This document shows positions 22,560 through 34,264 of a stretch of 64,000 bases of DNA, piece after piece. The translations under genes were made by a program, and so were the position numbers. Where the stretch lies: assembly GCF_005239225.2 (NCBI RefSeq), contig NC_133296.1:1488001-1552000 (forward strand). Reading direction: 5' to 3'. The number at the start of each line of letters is the position of its first letter. Position 1 is the first letter of the stretch. The stretch is from Populus alba (lineage: Eukaryota; Streptophyta; Magnoliopsida; Malpighiales; Salicaceae). A model generated the notes under the pieces. The model was not told the DNA's origin. It ran no database searches and worked only from the letters and a program-made list of their open reading frames with translations.

Positions 22560-22698
22560 GGCTATGTATGGATATGCTGAGAAAGCACTAGGAATTTTGA
22601 AAAGAATGGAGGAGATGATAGTGACTCCCGAGGAAGTCACTTCTTGGAGCTTCATACTAACACATAGAGCCAACATAGCCCGGCTGATGAGAGTTTAG
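22560..22698 (+). pseudogene. Possible PPR-protein remnant
   Basis: A short frame reads AMYGYAEKALGILKRMEEM, then VTPEEVTSWSFIL, before a stop. The pattern resembles a pentatricopeptide repeat ('Y...G..E.AL..F..M...G..P...T.....'). It is too short and isolated to be functional, and random resemblance is possible. Confidence 0.3.
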
Positions 22699-23624
22699 TA
22701 CAAAAACCTTGGTTAGTATTGTCAGGACACAGGATAAATACATGTAAGAGGGAACAGATGTTTGGTTGAAACCTTGTAAATAAATGCTTGGGAATGACTA
22801 TCTGAAATGGAAATATAGATTCCATGACTTTCCATACTCTGTTAAGATACTAAGCAAGAGCAATAAGAAAATTTATGCTATAATTTCAATTTTCAATATC
22901 TTTGTAAAATGCAATGGACACTCAGGATTTGACAGAGTCGCAATCAAATAGTCTAATGGAAGTTGGCCTGACAAAAACAGCCATCCCTTTCATATATGGC
23001 TTCTTTCATGTTTCAAGTAAAAAGCTTAACCACCTGCTTTTAATTAACAATCTTTACCGGGGAAAAAAAAGGAATTATTTCTAAAAATTTGTTCTGAAAA
23101 TTGCCTTATAAAATATGGTGTAGTCAGGAAAACGAAGAAAAAATCAAATGCTGACATGGAAAATATCGGTCATTCTTCATGTCCGATGCTATAAAGACAT
23201 GCAGCGAAGTTGCTTTGGAGCGGACAACATTTCTTTTAACTGCTGGTTTGATTTCATAACTAAAATGTACACGAGAGACATTATCTCGCATCTCGACCAG
23301 GCTCAGGCTCTGTGAAAGAACATGAAACAAATGGAACAAACGAAATTCTCTAATGTTTGCTAATTTTAGCATGTTCTCAACTCAATAAACCATTTTAACA
23401 AAATTACAAGGTTACAGCTGCGCGAATTTGTCAATCGTTATTGAAATTCACTTCTCAAAAGGCATGTGGGGGTATGGTGTCTTCTCTCAACAAGCTAATC
23501 CACAAAAATCCGAGGCTTAAGGTTGTACTGAAACCAAAATCATAAGGTCCTTTCTTCTTGGTAAGTAAAATAGGCAAGGGATTTATCTGATCTGAAGAAA
23601 CAAGAAATCCAAGATACTATACCA
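22699..23624. other. Spacer, 3' flank of the minus-strand HSP20-like gene
   Basis: No gene seen. The last few hundred bases probably include the 3' UTR of the gene ending at 23625. Confidence 0.35.
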
Positions 23625-26600
23625 TCACCTTTTCTTTACAATCCCCTCGAGCATCCCATCAATGCCAAAATTACCTTTGAACTGTTGGCGATCAACAGGA
23701 CCAGGTAGCTGAAAGGTGATGGAGAAGTGACCAGGAGGACATAGATTCCGTGTTTGCATTCTGAAGATCTGAGAGTGCTTGCAAACTGTACTCTCACCAG
23801 TCGTGGTAACTCCTTTTATGAACACCGTGCCATCGGTATCAATGTCACAACTGAAATCTTCTACCATTGTGGAACAAAAGATCAGGTCAGTTAGCCACAG
23901 CAACATCAATAATATGAAAAGGCATATGAAAATATACCATCTAATTTTTTAATATCCATGGCATGTGAAACTCAAGTTCAGATCAACCAAACTAATTAAA
24001 TTTTAGATAGCCCTAAATCAAGATTTCAATTTATTAATTAGATTTACAGTTCTAACACTTCAAGCAGCTTGCACTAGTTTGTGCCACAGAGATAGGGAGA
24101 AATGAGTGCTATCTCTCCTAGTATTGTTTGTCAGGACGTAAAGCAATAATGAATACAGTAACTAATAAATGTTCATATTTGAACAAACTTACTTTCATCC
24201 CTTGAAACTCCAGGAAGAGAGACTCGAAACAAGTAGGCATCATCGCTTTCGCCAATGTCCATTGCACCCACAATTGGTCCCACATTTCCCGTTGCAGCAC
24301 TCCCAGCCAGCCCAATTCCACTTCTGGCAGAATCCATGATATCATCCAACACCTTTTGAGTTGTCTGAGATGGGAAAAATACCATAGAAGGCCCAGCTTC
24401 TGCAGGTTTAGCATCCACATCCCCTTGGGTTGGAGATTCTACCCTGTGCGTTTGAGATTGAACTCCAGGGGTTGAAGATCCAACCCTATCACCAAATGGA
24501 GCAGGAGGACCAATATATGGCACACTGTTGAGAGGTGCCACCTCAAGGACCTGCTGATGAGGATTTATGGGCTTGGGTACACTATTCCCTCTTCGTATGT
24601 CAGAAGCCCTGGAGACCATCAAAGTTTGGCATATTTAATTTTCAATACCACATGAAAATGCAGCAGTGCATCAGTGACTAGAATTAGTGTTGAAAAAATT
24701 GTTGTAGAAAACTCAATAGTACAGAGTTATGTTCCTAATACAGATATAACTACAGCCAACAAAATATCTGAACAACTCCTTGCAGAAAAGCAAAAGCTTG
24801 AAAAACATAAAAATAAATTGTTTGGTGGATAATATCCACCAATATTCGTACTGTCAACAAGAACTCAAACAATGATTCTATGAATTGTGACTGTAAGCAA
24901 AATCGAAAGCATATCATTTGTAAACTAATTCTTCTGCATTACACCCAAAAATTTTATTGACTCACTGCTACAAATAAATAAATTTGACAAACATGTGTAT
25001 TACTTAAATGCAACATCACCAACATATATTATAGGGCTATGTTACAAAATTCCGCCAGTCTAAAAATCCATTTGATTTCAAACATTAAAAAGTAAAAAAA
25101 AAAACACAGATTGTAGTTACTGCAAAGTTAATCAAGATAAAGATCAATCTAAATTTTTTTTGTGAGGTTACTGAAATCAGTCAGGAACAAGAAAAAACTC
25201 AAAACTACTCATTTCAATGGAATGCTCATTTAAGCCATTGAAAACAGGATCATGATAGCTAGAAGGACAAAATTTAAGACGTAAGATAAAATTAAATATG
25301 GAGAAATCACTAAACCTCTGATGCCTAGTCTTCCTGATCCCTCCCTGGAATTTCACCAAGTAGTTATGTTCTATTGCTAAACCCTGCCACCTGAATTTAT
25401 ACTATTGACAAAACCATTCAGAGGGAGTTTCAAAACCACCCTCATTTACCATTTCCTTTTTGAAAATTACCCTTCTATTTCCTACATGTTTTTGTATTTT
25501 AAACATGTAGTTCAAAGTTGTTATGGCATTTCTGAACTAAACATGTTGTACAAAGTAACATTCTTTCACGAGAGTTGTCAATTAATAGAACAGATTGAAT
25601 TCCTTGATAAAGAAAATCAAAGAACAACAGAGATACAAACCGTAACCCTCTTCGTCATTTAGCATATAATAATTACCCCCTAAGGAAAATAATCTTCATA
25701 CTAAAGAGGTTAGCCCTTTGTTTTCATTAAAACCATAGGCACAAGCACAACCTAATACTTGTTTAGTAAATGACACCAAGGTGAACGTGCCCGTGTGGTT
25801 CTCCACAACAAAATAGGCACTTTGTTTTAAAACAAAAGGCGCCCACTGTTAATGAGCAATCCAAGTCTAGAAAATGAAAAGCTATGCTGGGCCCTTGTTT
25901 TCAACAAAATGTAAGTCACATGTAATCCCTGCCTAAGAAATGAACAGCTATGAGAATGCCAATGTGCTTCTCTCTCTGAGGAAGCTGGCCGCAAGTTCAA
26001 TAAAACTTAAAGCACATGAACATGCATTGTTCACATGCAACCCATGTCCTGCAAATCAAAAGCTATGTGAACACTCGAGCATGCTCACACAGAGGAACAT
26101 GGAAAAATAAGAACTTAAATTTAGAGACAAGTTGGATTATTTTGTTCAAGAGAAATGTTCTAGGGAAATCCTTTTTGAGGAAAAAAGACTTGCATCCACT
26201 AAATAGTAAGGCTGAATCAATAAGATTGTTATGGAAAAGACCATATTTTAAAATGGAGATTTAGTTTCCATTATCAATTGGAAATCACTTCATTAGGAAA
26301 CTTTATGAAAATATTGCTGCATTGAATTGGGAGTGTGTGAGTTGCAACTGCCATCTTGTTAAAATGACAGCAACATATCTAGTTATAATACTATCAACAT
26401 GTGGTGCCTTGAGTCTCCCAAATACAACCATGAAATCTCAAGCCACTGATCCTTTATTTCAACAACCATTCTACTTTCCATGATAACTGTCATACGAACT
26501 ATTACACTGTATCTATCAAGCTCTGAGGTGATAGAATTATCTGAAAATAAGTCTAAAAAACTAGAATTATCACAATAATGTCCTAAGCTTCTGGATTTAA

Positions 26601-28076
26601 TTAACTTGATGGATTCAATTGTATGCTAAGAAACACCATTTTGTACTTGTGCAGCTTTGAGCTGAAAATCACCCATGTCATCCAACATAATATACATTTC
26701 CACTTCAACTCATCCTACATTCGTACTGCCAAATATATTATTTTACTTTATCTCCCTTCAGTATGCTTCAACCACCTCCAAAAGTTTATTCAATTGTTTA
26801 TAGCTTTTTGTTCTTTTGAAAAAGGTTTCACTTACCACTGTCTTTTTCTTAGCACGGATAAAAGAACAGCATAATACTAGGAAGAAGCAGGATAACAATA
26901 AATATTTGAGAATATGCCATTCTCTGAAAGAACATAAACTAGACAGTAACAAAAATCAACATAAATGAGCACTCTAACCCTTTCGAATACCAACAAGCAA
27001 AGTGCTCCTAAAAAAGCCAGCTGCAATGTATCAAAAAGAAACAAGAATCTCCATCCTATTCCTAACTGCCTTGATGAAAAATTATTTTTGAAATTTTGCA
27101 TTTGTCTCCATCCAAACAGAGTAAAGATTCTCACCTTCAATGATTATCATACTTTGCTTTCTATAATTTTGAATAGCTACCAAAATAATCCTTGAAACCT
27201 AAATTAAAGATATCGGATGCATGCTCTATACCATTTAATTTCTACCAAGTGTCCTAGTCTGTTCTGAAGGGAAGGAAAATAATTCTCAAATCACAAGTCG
27301 ATACCAGAGAATGGATCCATGGACTAACATGAACCTAATTGAAGCCACTAACATAATATTACAACCATTAAGGTCAATTTGACAAGGCTGAAGAATCCTG
27401 TAAACACAAGAACCAAACAACAAGCTTTCTCCGTCAGGCCATGTTGCCATTTTGTCGTTATGTACATTTCTTTCTTGAGAATTTGGCAGGAAGTTGTGAA
27501 ACCATAAATCAAAAGGGGAAAAAATGGTGCGAAAAACTTTTAAACTCATTTCTAGAAAATTGGATTCATTTTTAATTTTATGTACCATCTGGGCGAAAAC
27601 AATTTAATCCCATTTCAAGAAATCGGGGTCCATTTTCAACAAAAGAATCCTTGACACAATACAAGAAAAACAGAAGATCTACAGCACCAAACGTTCAAGA
27701 CCCAGAAACCACACCATTTCACTCGCTATAACATCATCACATCTAAATAGAAAACCTTTAAAGCATTTTTAAAAACTACCCAATACACCACCATAAACAT
27801 TCTAACATCAGTTCAATTTTCTTTCTCCACAATTCTTATTCCAAAACCATAAATTATTGAATAAAAAAAATACCTCTATTTGTTTATTTAGCTGATTCTG
27901 TTATCAGTAATTGCATGCAACTAAACAATCCATCTTTACAACAAATAAAAGCAAACCCCTAACAGAAAACACAGCAAAGTAGAAATGCAGCCATAAAAAT
28001 TCAAGCCTTATCAAAAACATCAGAAACTTTATACATGTATAAGTAAATAAAACAGATACCTGTATGGAGAAGCCAT
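23625..28076 (-). CDS. IDM2/IDM3-like HSP20-fold (alpha-crystallin domain) protein, short form
   Basis: Exons 28076-28060 (only 17 nt, MASPY), 24608-24193 and 23860-23625 join in frame (669 nt, 222 aa) with GT-AG introns of 3451 and 332 bp. The first third is Pro/Ser-rich and probably disordered. The middle ([29 protein letters not shown]) aligns with the full-length paralogue at 38248. The C-terminal HSP20/ACD fold spans [32 protein letters not shown] and [12 protein letters not shown]. Arabidopsis IDM2 and IDM3 are ACD proteins that partner the histone acetyltransferase IDM1 in ROS1-dependent active DNA demethylation; whether this short paralogue does so is inference. It lacks the ~200-residue N-terminal domain of the 38248 gene. 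The tiny first exon is inferred from splice phase and could be wrong; additional exons in the long intron cannot be excluded. Confidence 0.75.
24609..28059 (-). other. Large first intron of the short IDM2-like gene
   Basis: 3.45 kb, donor AG/gtatct at 28060/28059 and acceptor tctccag at 24609. I found no coding sequence inside on either strand. Content is AT-rich unique-looking sequence. Confidence 0.55.
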
Positions 28077-29213
28077 TGATGGCAGCCAGAGAAGAGTAGT
28101 TCTGTGATAAAGAGGAAATTATTTGAAGTTTTGTACTGTCTTATGACAGTGTTTCTTCGGGGGTTACAAGGAGGAATTACTCCTTGATGCGTGAATGATT
28201 AGTCGTCGAGTAAAGTCATTTTGGTCAATGTTAGAAGAACTAGATACCACTTGAAAAAATTGAATATATATATATATATATATGAAAATATTACTACCAC
28301 TTTTAAAATATTCTTCTTCTTTTTTTCAAAGGGACTATCAGTATATATATCTTCTTTCAAATTATAAATTTTATTTTTCTCTTTTTATTATGTCATTAAT
28401 GTGTGCAAATTTTATTTTATAATTTCTCATGTGTTACAACATTATCCCATCGTTGTAAGTACACTTAGATTAGATCAGCATGATCTCATAAAAACTCATC
28501 AACCACGAGTGGTTGCCTTCAAGTTTATTTTAGGCATAATCCAAGAAACGAACTCAAATCCCACCCTTTTGAATCTAATATTAGTATTTTAAAAAGTGAG
28601 GAATGAGTCTTAATATCATATTCAAGTCCCAAATCATTGTCATAGGTTTAAAAATCATTTTTCTTTTCATGATAATACATATCTCAGTTTAGGTCAACTT
28701 TATCAAGAATAAAATAAGTATTTTTATTATTAAAAACAAGCAAAATACAACTTATTTTAAGTAAAATACTTAAAGGTAATAACCATCATCCATTTAATAT
28801 AATCAACCTCTTATTTATAACTCTACAACCTATTCAAAATTTCTAGTTACTATAAAACTAAATAACAATTTTTATTTTCAATTTTTATCTTTTAAGGTTG
28901 TTCGGATATACATTGAGACAAACAAATACATGTAATGATTCTGATTATATAGAGTTTCTAACTTCTTAGTGTTATTTTCATAATAATTTTATATTGGAGT
29001 GCATAGATTATTTATTTATTTTATTATTTAATTTTATAGGTTAGAATCTTAATAAAAAAATTAATTAATTTTTTTTCAAAGTTACTCTTATTGTATTTTA
29101 TTTGATGATAAAGGAATGCCCTTAAACCAGTTTGTATATATCCATTGAAATACAAAAAAAAACAAATTAAAACTATTTTAATGATGCGATTTCATATCAT
29201 GATGTTATATTTA

Positions 29214-29410
29214 GGCAGTGTGTTGGGATTATAATTGTATGGCAAATTAATTTGAAAAAAAATAATTTTTTTTCAAATTAAAAATTTTTTATATTTTTTA
29301 ATCGTCTTTGTTAATATCAAAAATAATTTTAAAAAAATATTATATTAATATATTTTAAAATAAAAAATACTTTTAAAAATAATTTTTAATATAATCTTAA
29401 ACGCACTCTT
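29214..29410. mobile_element. AT-rich MITE-like element (family copy 3)
   Basis: Ends pair as inverted repeats: left agtgtgttgggattataatt, right (reverse-complemented) aagagtgcgtttaagattat. The core 'gttaatatcaaaaataattt' and 'aaaatacttttaaaaataat' match the copies at 9858 and 59533. Confidence 0.55.
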
Positions 29411-30442
29411 ATTAGAACTAGTATTTTTAATGCATGTGTGGTAGTATCAATAAAAATTTTATATAAAGATTAAATTAATTTGAGAAAATGAAAAGATAAA
29501 ATAAAATACTATATAGAAATAGAATTTGAATAAATTAAAACAATCTATATATAACACAATATATATGGTACAGATGTGAATAAAGATTTTATTCAATGCT
29601 TAACTAAAATTTAAGATGATTATATTAGTATTATATTTTTTTTCAAATTCTTTTATTTTAAATAGTTATTTTTAATACAAACGAGACAAATATTATAGAT
29701 AGAGATAAAAATACAATAAATAAAGATTTTATTATAACTTTTGATTAAGAGGTCCTTTTTTAATATTAGTAGAGTTTGTCAAAATGTATAAATAATTTCT
29801 CCTAACGGAGTCCAAGAAATATAAGAAAACAACCAAGGGCTCCTATAAAAATAACAAAGGTTCAATTTATTAATTTATTAAAGTTAATTCGATGTAATTT
29901 TGTTATTTTTAAACTTTAATTATCATATGTGGAATGAATAGAAATTAGAAATATAGGCATTGAACAAAGATTTTATAAAATTATTTGAATGTCAAGAAAC
30001 GAAAATGAATGAAAATATATAATAAAAAATAATTAATAATATAATATTGGTGCATGGTACTAATTAAGAAGGCTATTTACTACATTCCTTAACTTTCTAA
30101 GATTTTTATCCTTGAAAACAATATATGAAATAATTTAATCTATTTTTTTATTATTATTAACATGGTTTTTTTGAGTTAGTTTATACATACTTCGACTAAT
30201 CTTACAAACTCTGAAATTAACAATCATATAAGTCTCCAATAACTATCATATTAGCAATAAAAGAGTTTAAACTTGAGATCACATAAAAATAAAATTATAT
30301 ATAATCTTTCAAATGCATAAAAGCGATATATCTTTAGGATTATACAAAAATAAAATTTAATCATAATTAACTTCCAATCTCATTCAAGAAATAATAAATC
30401 ATTTATTATTAAAAAAAAACAACTTAACTATTCGGATCAAAC

Positions 30443-30446
<4 letters not shown>

Positions 30447-30486
<40 letters not shown>
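30447..30486. repeat. (TA)20 microsatellite
   Basis: Uninterrupted TA dinucleotides, 40 bp. Confidence 0.95.
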
Positions 30487-30490
<4 letters not shown>

Positions 30491-30988
30491 TGATCGTATA
30501 TATTTTCCTTAAAGAAATTATTAACATTTCTTTCTATAACCATAAATATTTTGCGTTTATTTATGCCCCCAAGTTATCATCCATGGTGGAATAACAATGC
30601 AAATAAGTCATCATACTTGGATTTTCTGACCAAAACTTGGATTAACTTCCACTTAAAGAGCCATGATACTCAGATTTTGTTTAGATTTTCTTCCCCAACA
30701 ATGATTAACGTCAAATTAACAGGTAACAGTACTGTAGGAAAATCAGGTTAAAAAAATATAATAGCAGTTGGGTAAGGAAATGATTGCTGTTTTGTACTTT
30801 TGCAACTTATGACACTTCACCACTCCCTTTAATCTCTCAACATCTCTCTCACTCACTCACACTGGTAATTAGCTCCTTAATTTCATTGTTATTTTTGTAC
30901 ATGCAATGTACAATGTCTGTGTTCTTATCAACTACTGTTTTATATATATGTTAAGTTCCTAACTATTAATGGTGATTTTTTCTAGCAG

Positions 30989-32325
30989 ATTCTGATTCAT
31001 CGTATCGCAAGCACTATGGACATTGCTCCCTCTCCCAGGCTGCGAACAGATCTCTTTCTGCTGAAAGAACAGAATCCTTTCTCGATTCAAACGTTAGTGC
31101 CAACAATGACCGGCTCTTCCTTCTGTTCTTCATCTTAGGCAACTATTTTGGACCTGATCTGAAAGGGGAGGGACCCCCAAAATCACTTTTTCGAAGAGCT
31201 GCTGAGGGCTTGGCCATGTACACATTTGATCAACTTACTGGTTCGTGCATGGGAACTGTAGAAATGGAGAGGATATATTACTATGTCCTTCGGAAGGCAG
31301 AAAAACATCTTGCTGTCAAACTGCTGCCATTGCAACAGTTTTTTCTCGGCAGTCTCCCTACTCCGGGAACTAACAGATACCCATAATTTACTGATATGTT
31401 TCCGGCTCATCTGCATCCTCATTCAGTTATGGAAAACGGGGATAAATTTGTATCAAGTATCATATCCATCAACAACCCGGATGCGTTTCATATTGATTTG
31501 AAGGACATTGAAAGGTTCAAGAGACTAACTGGTCTTGAGAACCTTTTTCTAGATAGAGATGCAGCAACATCAATCCGCTCATATGCAGATGGTACTCTAT
31601 ATGATGTGATAGTCCATGAGGCTGGACATGGAATAGAACTGTCTCCTACCGGTACTCGTTTCTCTCGTAAGAGAGCAGAACCTGCAGATAGAATCCCGCG
31701 GTCTAGGCATCACCATGTTCAAGGTAGTGGCGGTTCAACTTCTCGGCAGGCCACAGATAGAAGATTGGCAGAGGATGGTCCGGCATTGTTTTTTCTTCCC
31801 TCAAGAGCAGCTAAAGAACAGTTGAGTGATCTGATAGCTGCCACTAAAAACGGCGTTGCATTGACTGGTACTGCTGCAATGGAACAGGTAGGACAAGTTG
31901 TTGGGTGGTCGACATCGGTGAACGTGACGATGCCTACTATTTCCCGGTGTACTCTCTTCCGGGAGTGAGAAAAGATCCAAGCAAGTATATCTTTTATAGA
32001 AAATTGAGCACTTGTTCTCACTGAATTCCATTCTACCTTGTTCTTAAACTATTGTTCTCTGACTGCAGATGAATTCAGCTACAAAATCGAAGCTGACGGC
32101 GGCGAAGTACTGATAAAGGGAGTGACGATAACAGGCGAGAGAACTGTGTACAAGTTCTCGCAAAAGTTTGATATGCTATCCAGAAATCTTTGCCCGCCCG
32201 GCCAGTTTTCCATCTCATTTCAACTGCCTGGTCCAGTTGATCCTCGCCAGCTTACGAGCAACTTTGGCGATGATGGGATTTTAGATGCTCTTATAATGAA
32301 AAGTAGGGAAACCACACAATCCTGA
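30989..32325 (+). pseudogene. IDM2-like HSP20-fold gene, decayed copy
   Basis: Collinear with the intact gene at 38248: the 5'-UTR intron (30865-30988), exon 1 and exon 2 (from about 32069) are all recognisable. Matching blocks include NDRLFLLFFILGNYFGPDL, KSLFRRAAEGL, DMFPAHLHPHS, LTGLENLFLDRDAA, LYDVIVHEAGHG and, in exon 2, LIKGVTITGERTVY and [19 protein letters not shown]. Lesions: the only start-region ATG (31016) is out of frame after small insertions; an in-frame TAA sits at 31384-31386 where the intact gene has YPHFPDMF; and a one-base loss near 31906 shifts the frame just before the ACD strand. Exon 2 remains open to 32325. Three independent breaks argue for a true pseudogene rather than sequencing error. 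Confidence 0.88.
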
Positions 32326-33174
32326 ATTCATCACAGCCATTAAATGGAAAGTTTTGGGGTTTTGTTTTTCACATTTTCACCATTGTTGCCAGCCAGCAAA
32401 ACGAAAGATGATCAGATCGATTAGCCACGTCAAGAATCAACCATTTAATATATAGTACCCATATGAAACTCAAAATTTAGATCAAGGGAAGTAAATTACT
32501 GTTTGGCAAAGAGTTGGATTAGAAAGTTATTTTTTAAATAAAATAAAATAAAATATGAGCATTGTCTACATGTTTTCTAGTATGATATATATATATATAA
32601 AAAAAAGTTATTGTAAACTAAAAGGTTGATGCATATGTTTAGTAAAATAAATAAAAAATTATATGCTCAAATAAACTTTTAAAAAATGTTGACACAAATC
32701 AAAGATAAATCAAAAAGCTGGTAAATAAATGCAAATAATTAAATTATTTGATTCCATATCATCATTAAAATAATTAAGATAAATGAAAATAAATGTAAAT
32801 AATTTTTTTAGAAATGTACTTTATTTAATAAAACTCAAAGGTCATTAAAATAAATATCCAAAAGACTCTAAACGACCGTTTAAAAAATAAAAATGAAAGG
32901 CAAATGTTTAATTAAAACCTCTTAATCCTATTAATGCAATTGTTTTTCTTTTTAATATAACAATTTGTTTATAAAGAATGTTTATTTTTCGAAACAAAAA
33001 TTATCAAAACCATAAAATCATATTTTAATAAAAAAAATATTTTGATAATATTGTTGCAAGAATATTTAAAAGTATATAAGAATAATACACCAAAACTTTT
33101 TGGAGATATTTTTATGTAATCATGCAATAATAAGAAAAACCTTGCACATAAAAGATAATAAAGAAAATGATAAA

Positions 33175-33208
<34 letters not shown>

Positions 33209-33800
33209 ATAAAAAGTTGTACAAAAAATAAGTAAGAAGTTATAATCTTATTCAAAAACTAAATATAAATTAAATAGCATTTAATAAAATCACATTCTTA
33301 ATAAATTTTTAAGTTATTTTTTTTTTTTAATTAAATTTAATAAAGAAAAAAAAATCTATAATGAGTTAAAAAATATATGACCTTTCGCCTCTTTTCGAAT
33401 GAAAATACCCATCAACAACCAAATAAAAATTTAATATTCAAAACCTAAAAAAGTAATTTTCATACAATAAAAAAAATAAACATTGAAACACCATAATAAA
33501 TATAGAAAACATTAAACATTAAAAAAAAAAACTAACTTATAAAGTCTAAAAATGAAAAGCTTACGTCTATAAATCCTCGTAAATAGAAATATGTTTATGA
33601 TAACGAAATAAGTTTTGTAGGACATGAGTTTTTTAAGTTTTTCATTATTTCTCAAATTATTCATGGTTATATCAATTTTTTGGGGTGTTCCAAGTTATTA
33701 ATTTTCTTACCTTTTCAAACTTTCAATATTTTCTATTTTCTAGATTTTCAAGTCTTGTTTTGGTTAACGCTCCAGGCCAAAACAGTGTTGTGTTGTGCTG
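32326..33800. other. AT-rich spacer
   Basis: No gene. A TA microsatellite lies at 33175-33200. The region downstream of 33700 leads into the 5' exon of the next gene. Confidence 0.45.
33175..33200. repeat. (AT)13 microsatellite
   Basis: Uninterrupted AT dinucleotides, 26 bp. Confidence 0.9.
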
Positions 33801-34237
33801 CAGGTACCTTGTATGGAGAAATGGCATGGCTTCTCTTACTAGCTGCCAAAACTACTAAAAGACAAACTTTCTCAAGTTTTACTATTCAAAACCCAGAACA
33901 AACAACAACCCATTATTTCGTTTCATTGCCTTTACTCTCTCAACCTCTCTTTCTTACTGGTTAGTTCCTCTTACTGCTCGTTCTCTACAAACATTATGTA
34001 TGCATGTGTTTGATCACGTATTATTTCGTTCTTTGTTTTTAATTTTATGTTAGTTGTAATTCGATGTGTTAATTTTTCTTTGGAATCTGAACTTGGGGTT
34101 TGTATTTTTTTGCTTGTATCAAAAGCAAGGATTTTGATGAGTAACCCAATTTATTTTTTACTTTTTTTTATGGTTAAGGTGACAAGTGTTGTATTGCATG
34201 AATCTTTGGTTGCATGTATAATTTCATAGATGTTGAT

Positions 34238-34264
34238 TCTCTCTCTCTCTCTCTCTCTCTCTCT
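34238..34264. repeat. (TC)n microsatellite
   Basis: 27 bp of uninterrupted TC dinucleotides within the 5' intron. Confidence 0.9.

Larger units (their letters stand above)
28077..30864. other. Very AT-rich spacer between diverging IDM2-like loci
   Basis: No gene. Contains TA microsatellites (28264-28283, 30447-30486) and a MITE-like copy (29214-29410). A degraded repeat near 30160-30300 ('cttcgactaatcttacaaac' type) looks like an old retroelement piece. The final ~50 bases are the pyrimidine-rich 5' UTR exon of the pseudogene that follows. Confidence 0.45.
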
